Origin: Sva-07 sp041685755 | Lineage (GTDB): Bacteria > Actinomycetota > Acidimicrobiia > Acidimicrobiales > Ilumatobacteraceae | DNA: 15,048 nucleotides | Assembly (NCBI GenBank): GCA_041685755.1 | Contig: JAWLFC010000075.1 | Span: forward strand, 1 to 15,048 | Direction: 5' to 3' | Notes under the pieces: model-generated | The model's input: the letters and a program-made list of their open reading frames with translations, nothing else | The model's database searches: none | Told to the model about the DNA's origin: nothing | Made by a program: the position numbers and the translations under genes | In this document: positions 12,873-15,048 of the stretch, in pieces | Layout: every line of letters starts with the position of its first letter | Position numbering within the stretch: the first letter of the stretch is position 1

Positions 12873-13643
12873 ATGCCAGACGATGCGCTCGCCTCGGCCG
12901 CCACTCGCCAGACCCTGACCGCCACGACGTTCGTCGAGATCGTCGACACCCTCGTCGGCGACTTCGACGTGATCGACGTGCTCACTTCGTTGACGTCGCG
13001 ATGTGTCGAACTCCTCGACGCAGCCGCGGCCGGGATACTCCTCGCCGACAGCGACGGTCTCCTGCGCGTCGTCGGTGCGTCGAACGAGCAGACCCACCTG
13101 CTCGAGCTGTTCCAGATCCAGAACGACGAGGGCCCCTGCCTGGACTGCTACCGCTCCGGTCGGGTCGTGCTCCACTCCGACCTCGACACCGTCTCGCCCT
13201 GGCCACGGTTCTCCACGGAATGCACCGCCGCCGGATTCGCGTCGGTGTGTGCGGTACCCATGCGCTTCGCGACGCACACACTGGGTTGTCTCAACTTGTT
13301 CATGTCCGAACCCGGCGGCCTCACCGACACCGACGTCGCGCTCGCGCAGGCGCTCGCCGACGTCGCCAGCATCGCGATCGTCCAAGACCAGGCAACGAGC
13401 GACGCATCCATCCGCGAAGGCCACCTGCAGCATGCCCTGACCAGCCGTATCGCGATCGAACAAGCCAAGGGCATGCTCGCCGAACACAACCAGGTCGACA
13501 TGGACGAAGCGTTCTCCCGACTGCGGGCCTACGCCCGCAACAACAACCGGCGCCTCACCGACGTCGCTGAAGCCCTGGTCGCCGGCAGCACAGACGTCGG
13601 CGAGATCACCGCTGCGAAACCACCACCGGACTCACACCGCTGA
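12873..13643 (+). CDS. GAF-ANTAR regulator 2
   Basis: This 256-residue paralogue has the same layout. The GAF domain (about 15-170) contains AAAAGILLADSDGLLRVVGA and QIQNDEGPCLDCYRSGRVVL at 81-100 and VSPWPRFSTECTAAGFASVC at 107-126. The ANTAR domain (184-237) has LTSRIAIEQAKGMLAEHNQV, then DMDEAFSRLRAYARNNNRRL and TDVAEALVAG. The QAKGML core is closer to the ANTAR consensus than in regulator 1. Length is normal for the two-domain type. ATG 12873 lies 3 bp after the upstream stop. Two different GAF-ANTAR proteins in tandem could dimerise with each other, since ANTAR proteins often act as dimers. Confidence 0.92.
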   Translation: MPDDALASAATRQTLTATTFVEIVDTLVGDFDVIDVLTSLTSRCVELLDAAAAGILLADSDGLLRVVGASNEQTHLLELFQIQNDEGPCLDCYRSGRVVLHSDLDTVSPWPRFSTECTAAGFASVCAVPMRFATHTLGCLNLFMSEPGGLTDTDVALAQALADVASIAIVQDQATSDASIREGHLQHALTSRIAIEQAKGMLAEHNQVDMDEAFSRLRAYARNNNRRLTDVAEALVAGSTDVGEITAAKPPPDSHR

Positions 13644-13662
13644 CGCTCTCGACCCCGACACG

Positions 13663-13702
13663 AGGGGTGGACCCGCAAGGGTGCCCTTGTTTGGGTCACC
13701 CT
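13663..13702 (+). terminator. Overlapping hairpins between GAF-ANTAR 2 and the hemolysin III-like gene
   Basis: AGGGTG (13678-13683) can pair with CACCCT (13697-13702). Alternatively AAGGG and CCCTT (13677-13688) or GGGT and ACCC (about 13665-13674) pair. These options exclude each other, which could mean attenuation, or simply GC-rich chance. No U-tract. The spot is the only spacer between the ANTAR genes and the next gene on the strand. Confidence 0.3.
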
Positions 13703-13775
13703 CCCACGGGCAACCGCTCTCCACATCAGAAGACGTCCCTCCGACACCGTGGCGACGCCTCCAGCCGGAGACGCC

Positions 13776-14546
13776 ATGACCACTGTTGACCCGACGCAGG
13801 CACGCCCATCGGCCGACACCGACCGCCATGTCGGTCCCCCCGCGTCGGACGGTCTGCGTCGTGCGCTCCATGTGCGCTGTGGCGTCGAAGACGGCGACGA
13901 CGTCCCACTCGGCCACGTCCATCGTCCGACATGGCGTGGCCGGATCCATGTCATCGCGCTCGTCGCAGCCGTCCCCGCGTTCACCGCACTGCTGCTGAAC
14001 TCGACCGGCGACACGCGAACCCGGTTCGCCCTCGGGATCTACGCACTGGGGATGTTCACCATGTTCGGTGCCTCGGCGACCTACCACCGCTGGGTCCACG
14101 GGTTGAGGGCGAGATCGATGTGGCGGCGCGTCGACCATGCCGCGATCTTCGCTGCGATCGCCGGGTCGAGCACGCCGATCGTGCTCGCAGCGCTGCCGGG
14201 TACAACCGGTCTCGTCCTCGTCGCAGCGGTCTGGTCCGCAGCGCTACTCGGGGCCGGCTTGAAACTCTCGCGTTGGAGTGGCGGCGATCGCGCCGGCACG
14301 GCGATGTACGCGGTGATCGGCGTCTTGGACGCAGCAGCTCTACCGTGGCTGTTGACTCGCCACGGCATCGCTCCGACCGCACTCGTCGTGGCTGGCGGCA
14401 TCGTCTACCTCGTCGGCGCTGCCGGCCTTGCCAGACGGTGGCCGACACTTCGCCCGAACGTGTTCTCGTACCACGAGGTGTGGCACGTCTTCACGATCGT
14501 CGCCGCGGTGACCCAATTCGCCGCGATCTGGATGCTGGCGACGTAG
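13776..14546 (+). CDS. Hemolysin III / PAQR-family membrane protein
   Basis: This 256-residue polytopic protein carries the family's conserved metal-site residues. SATYHRW at 100-106 (Ser100, His104), RVDHAAIF at 118-125 (Asp120) and SYHEVWHVF at 231-239 (His233, His237) form the putative zinc site of PAQR/TrhA proteins. About seven hydrophobic segments span 57-254. The first ~50 residues are a polar extension (MTTVDPTQARPSADTDRHVG) longer than usual for the family. ATG 13776 has GGAG 5 bases upstream; GTG 13749 is possible. Bacterial members are linked to membrane fluidity and, less surely, hemolysis. It follows the GAF-ANTAR operon with a 132-bp gap. Confidence 0.92.
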   Translation: MTTVDPTQARPSADTDRHVGPPASDGLRRALHVRCGVEDGDDVPLGHVHRPTWRGRIHVIALVAAVPAFTALLLNSTGDTRTRFALGIYALGMFTMFGASATYHRWVHGLRARSMWRRVDHAAIFAAIAGSSTPIVLAALPGTTGLVLVAAVWSAALLGAGLKLSRWSGGDRAGTAMYAVIGVLDAAALPWLLTRHGIAPTALVVAGGIVYLVGAAGLARRWPTLRPNVFSYHEVWHVFTIVAAVTQFAAIWMLAT

Positions 14547-14560
14547 TCCGACCGCGGAAT

Positions 14561-15048
14561 TCAGAGATCCCAGAGGTCGAGGGTGGCACGACCCGTCGGA
14601 CCTCCCTCGCTGGTCAGCGCCACGCCGGTCGCATCAGCGGCGAAGCCCGGCGCGAACGTGACGTCTCCCGACTGCGTCCGGTCCACGGAGAGCTGACCAC
14701 TGCCGACGTCGTAACGGATTCGGACCGCCGAGCGGTCACCCACGGCGACGTCCACTCCCACCCGCTGGGCCTCGCCCACGACGATGTCCGCCACGATGTC
14801 CAGTACGTCGCCGCCTCGATCGTCGGCGACGGCATCGGCGATCGCGTCGACCGAGGGGCCCTCGTAGCGACGATGGTCGGACCGTCGATCGTCCAACGCC
14901 GCCGTCGGCCGCTGGGTGAGGTGTGTCTCACCGTCTCGCTCGGTCAGGCCGCCCGCCGTCGTCGCTGAGCAGGTAGCGGTGGGTGGCGATGTCGTGGCGC
15001 TTGCCGGGCAGGACGTCGTCCGGCGCCGACAGGGCGATGGCGATGCTC
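14561..15048 (-). pseudogene. GH32 glycosidase C-terminal fragment, broken
   Basis: In the frame ending at 14561, the segment from HLTQRPTAALDD to AVRIRYDVGSGQLSVDRTQS and GDVTFAPGF resembles the linker (L.QRP...L) and C-terminal beta-sandwich of GH32 invertase/levanase enzymes, with YD.....L.VDRT.SG.V.F as the best match. In the family this is followed by 'LVDRSSVEVF', but here a TGA comes at LDLWDL, so the last ~50 residues are missing. Upstream of about 14960 this frame turns Ser/Thr/Cys-rich, while another frame (SIAIALSAPDDVLPGKRHDI, then THRYLLSDDGG) looks coding to the edge, so a frameshift in the GGCGGGCGG run (about 14948-14956) is likely. Homology is by eye and moderate. Confidence 0.5.

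Overview
The window is high-GC DNA with strongly GC-biased third codon positions, frequent GTG/TTG starts, several apparently leaderless promoters and GAF-ANTAR regulators. This points to an actinobacterium (Actinomycetota). An Acidimicrobiia-like lineage is my guess and is not proven by the sequence. All calls come from reading motifs by eye; no database was searched.

Left part (1-2280) looks like core chromosome: tRNA-Pro(TGG), a putative HExxH metallohydrolase co-transcribed with a DUF2786 protein, a divergent TetR-type regulator, and tRNA-Gly(TCC). Directly after the tRNA-Gly lies the start of a tyrosine-recombinase integrase gene with a strong ribosome binding site. It breaks off after about 48 codons, so the tRNA was probably an integration site.

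Middle part (about 2395-11091) is an eroded accessory region crowded with toxin-antitoxin (TA) genes. It holds vapBC-1 (minus), an HTH antitoxin-like gene overlapping a truncated nucleotidyltransferase toxin (plus), a CopG-like antitoxin with a Doc/Fic toxin (minus), a CopG-like antitoxin with a MazF toxin (minus), an XRE antitoxin-like remnant, vapBC-2 (plus), and a stray copy of the vapB-2 3' end. Between them are a broken secreted-type protein gene, a VOC/glyoxalase protein, a DUF402 protein, a lipoprotein and a small membrane protein. Several TA promoters carry perfect palindromes overlapping the -10 region or start codon. A diverged repeat of about 75 bp, with two conserved hairpins, lies about 100 bp upstream of two unrelated TA operons.

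Right part (11092-15048) is a signalling and stress-type neighbourhood. It has an antibiotic-biosynthesis-monooxygenase-fold protein and a STAS anti-sigma-factor antagonist (minus), divergent from two tandem GAF-ANTAR regulators, then a hemolysin III/PAQR-like membrane protein (plus). A C-terminal fragment of a GH32 glycosidase, apparently broken, runs off the right edge (minus).

How it fits together: the TA modules are probably selfish or island-stabilising elements that outlived the element that brought them in, since the integrase, one toxin, one XRE gene and one vapB copy are all remnants. The STAS and GAF-ANTAR genes plausibly form a stress-signalling unit that controls transcription through partner switching and RNA antitermination.
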